Shown piece after piece: positions 41,957-43,824 of a stretch of DNA of 43,824 bases; the stretch's first letter is position 1; every line of letters begins with the position of its first letter. The notes under the pieces are model-generated. The model saw nothing but the letters and a program-made list of their open reading frames with translations, searched no databases and had not been told where the DNA came from. Source of the DNA: WQUF01 sp031549885 (GTDB lineage Bacteria > Bacillota > Clostridia > Clostridiales > Clostridiaceae); contig JAVBPD010000003.1 of the NCBI GenBank assembly GCA_031549885.1, positions 1 to 43,824 of the forward strand, in the 5' to 3' direction. Made by a program: the position numbers and the translations under genes.

Positions 41957-43141
41957 ATGAATCTTATTAAAGCCCTAAAAGGTCAAGGTTTTAATATTGA
42001 AGAGAGTTTTGGAGATTATCTGCTTCCTAGTAAATATGTTGATAATGACCCCTTAAAACCTAAAAAAGAAGAATTTGCACAACTTGCTCCTTCTTTAGAA
42101 GATTTGGAGATAAGAAGAAAAAATGAAGAGAGAATCATTAAAACAAGGCTTGAAAATTTTTCAAATGGAATTCACATTTGGGAAAATATTCAAAGAGTTG
42201 ATCTTGATCTTATGCAGGAGGCTCCTAGCAATTGGAATTACCTTCCTGTGTGCAATCCATCTCAATTAATATCTTTAATGGCATCTATTGAAAATATCGG
42301 TTTAATTAATCCAATTATCTTATTAAAACATCCTAATTATCACAAACTAACAATAATATCAGGGCGTAATCGAGTCCTAGCTTTAAAAAACCTCTATCTT
42401 AAAGATCCTCAAGAAAAATATAAATATCCTGTTTGCTTTATACTTGATGATGAAAAAACAGATGAATATTATATCAGATCTCTTATGCTTGATCTTAATT
42501 TCTCTTATAGAACTATTCCTCAAGATGTATTTATAAAAATGATCTTAGAAAGACATGAACTTATGAAAAGATCAAAACAATTTAGAAGTGAAGCTGATGT
42601 TGTCCAGGCTTTAGCTGATGAATTTTTTATGAGCAAGTCTTCAATTTACAATTTTCTTGTTTAAAAAAGGCTTTCTGAAGAGGTTATGACCCTTTTATTA
42701 GAAAAGAGGATAACACTACAAATAGCGAGGCTACTTGCAAAAGTTAATACAGAAGTTCAAAAGGCAATTTTAGAGAATATGGACTTTAGCGAATTAAATT
42801 GTTATTTAAGGATGAAATTCATAACACAAGATGACAATTTAACTATAGAAAAATTAAAATCAAGAATAGAAAAATCAAAGGAATTAATACCACAGAAAAT
42901 AACTTTTACAATAGAAATCCACAAGGAGATATTAGAAAAAGCTATTGGGTCGCTAATAGATATAAGAAAATATGCAGTTACAACCCTTGCTGGAAAGTTT
43001 AAAGTAGATAATATAGATCAATATTGCAAAGTTAGATATGACAAAGAGAACATGAATTTTTATTTAAAGAAGAAATTAATAGATGAAAAAGTAGTGGGAA
43101 AATTAACTGTTAAACAAATAAGCGCATTATATGCAAAATGA
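41957..43141 (+). pseudogene. ParB-like protein gene with an in-frame TAA
   Basis: ATG at 41957 after AAAGGAG. The 5' part encodes 235 residues with a ParB N-terminal domain: NPSQLISLMASIENIGLINPIIL and LTIISGRNRVLALKNL, then a helix-turn-helix (VVQALADEFFMSKSSIYNFLV). A TAA at 42662-42664 follows, and the frame continues unbroken (KRLSEEVMTLLLEKRITLQIARLLAKV) for 158 more codons to 43141. Single-base changes from TTA, GAA, CAA or AAA could make such a stop; the tail is in the correct frame and looks like a normal continuation. It is not the chromosomal parB and may come from a plasmid or other mobile element. A second start at 42686 for the tail has no good ribosome site. Confidence 0.75.
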
Positions 43142-43154
43142 TCATAGGTAACTG

Positions 43155-43400
43155 AATAAGGCTTTATAGCTAAGGGTGCATATCCTTATGGAATAAATCC
43201 ATAGCCTAAAGCTATACATTAAAAACAAGGAGAGCCTAAAGATTAAATTCCTCTTTAGACAAAGAAGAGCCTGTGAAGGACTATTCGTATGACTCAATGT
43301 GACAGATATGGAGAGGTCTATTTTGCCACGTTTAAAATACATAAAAATAAAGTCGAATGAGTAAAAGCCTTAAAAAAGATTTTTAAAAAGCTTGTAACAC
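43155..43400 (+). ncRNA. Candidate structured RNA downstream of the ParB-like gene
   Basis: The stretch has better base balance than typical intergenic DNA here and several nested inverted repeats. TATAGCT (about 43165) pairs with AGCTATA (about 43211), enclosing two hairpins, AAGG...CCTT and ATGG...CCAT. A later CTAAAGA/TCTTTAG hairpin (about 43238-43259) follows, and ACTATTCG (43282-43289) can pair with CGAATGAGT (about 43353-43361, one bulge). No coding frame is supported. I do not recognise the family; it might be a regulatory RNA or the relic of a ribozyme-type element. Confidence 0.35.
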
Positions 43401-43426
43401 TTTTTTAAAAAACCTTGATTTTAGAA

Positions 43427-43454
43427 TTGTGGTTTAATAAGCTTTAGATATAAT
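43427..43454 (+). promoter_or_regulatory. Possible promoter of the response regulator gene
   Basis: TTGTGG (43427-43432), a 16-base spacer and TATAAT (43449-43454), 23 bases upstream of the start codon. Confidence 0.5.
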
Positions 43455-43476
43455 TATGATGATTGGGGAAATATTG

Positions 43477-43824
43477 ATGAATAAAATTCTTTTAGTTGAA
43501 GATGATTTAAATATATCTAAAAACCTATCTCTTTTGCTTACTAAGGAAGGCTATATAGTTACAATAGCAAACGGTCAAAGCTCAGCCATAGATAAAATAA
43601 ATAACAACCCATATGATCTGCTTATAATAGACATTTCACTTCCTGATGGAAATGGATATGCTGTTTGCACTGCCGCAAAGTGTATCCATAACAGTCCTGT
43701 AATATTTTTAACAGCATCCGATGATGAAATAAGTGTAGTTACAGGTCTTGACCTTGGAGCAGATGATTACATTATAAAGCCTTTTCGCCCTATGGAACTT
43801 CTCTCTAGAATAAAAAGCGTATTA
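43477..43824 (+). CDS. Response regulator, receiver domain (partial, cut by window end)
   Basis: 116 residues before the window edge, beginning MNKILLVEDDLNISKNLSLLL. The receiver-domain features are the acidic pair EDD at residues 8-10, the phospho-acceptor Asp in LLIIDISLPDGNGY, the FLTAS threonine and the switch lysine in IIKPF. Ends RPMELLSRIKSVL, typical of OmpR-type regulators; the DNA-binding part lies outside. The ATG follows TGGGGAA. A sensor kinase gene probably follows. Confidence 0.92.
   Translation, partial: MNKILLVEDDLNISKNLSLLLTKEGYIVTIANGQSSAIDKINNNPYDLLIIDISLPDGNGYAVCTAAKCIHNSPVIFLTASDDEISVVTGLDLGADDYIIKPFRPMELLSRIKSVL

Noticed and set aside
43142..43342. Minus-strand ORF of 66 codons
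   Set aside because: No ribosome site, no recognisable protein, and it lies over a stretch whose inverted repeats suggest RNA structure instead.
1..43824. Reassignment of TAA as a sense codon, suggested by two in-frame TAA interruptions
   Set aside because: Many intact genes here (rpmH, mnmG, parB, gyrA) end in TAA at the expected place, so TAA is a normal stop.
1..43824. CRISPR arrays, tRNA or rRNA genes
   Set aside because: No regularly spaced direct repeats other than DnaA boxes, and no cloverleaf or rRNA sequence was noticed on reading; a dedicated tRNA scan was not possible.

Overview
The window is a chromosomal origin region from a low-G+C, endospore-former-type Firmicute, most likely Clostridium sensu lato. 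The evidence is strong A/T bias, AGGAGG-type ribosome sites, many TTG/GTG starts, the order rnpA-yidD-yidC-jag-mnmE-mnmG-rsmG-parA-parB, and a Lon-family protease of the kind typical of spore formers. Replication would diverge from the centre (about 10.3-12.5 kb). Most genes to the left are on the minus strand and most to the right on the plus strand, so both arms are largely co-directional with the forks.

Left arm (minus strand, 12.0 to 0.6 kb): dnaA, dnaN, recF, remB, gyrB, gyrA, then ddl, a PP-loop ATPase and a DUF1934 protein. recF carries an in-frame TAA that removes the Walker B half. The origin is bipartite. The dnaA-dnaN gap holds a textbook unwinding element (AT-rich tract, five TAG DnaA-trios, GC clamp, two DnaA boxes). 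The region upstream of dnaA holds about 20 DnaA boxes, mostly spaced exactly 11 bp apart. One identical 20-bp double-box palindrome lies on each side of dnaA.

Right arm (13 to 34 kb): a TnpB (IS200/IS605-type) remnant, then rpmH, rnpA, yidD, yidC, jag, mnmE, mnmG, rsmG and the partition locus parA-parB with a perfect parS. A complete 2.1-kb group II intron with its own maturase splits parA inside the Walker A motif, between Gly14 and the catalytic Lys15, so ParA can only be made after splicing. The rsmG terminator hairpin is itself built on a parS-like palindrome. There follow an AI-2E-family permease, DUF3343 and DUF951 genes, the rpsF-ssb-rpsR operon, a GdpP-like DHH phosphoesterase without the usual membrane/PAS/GGDEF part, rplI, a Lon-family protease, dnaB, DUF3006, pgsA, two flavoproteins, a DUF1858 protein, an acyl-ACP thioesterase with an apparent ATT start, and sfsA.

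Accessory end (36 to 43.8 kb): three paralogous secreted proteins of unknown function, each built of two related halves. They flank a more G+C-rich pair, a Crp/Fnr regulator and an amidohydrolase/decarboxylase, with a perfect palindromic operator between them. Then come a ParB-like gene broken by a TAA codon, a structured non-coding stretch, and the start of a response regulator cut by the window edge. No tRNA, rRNA or CRISPR array was seen.
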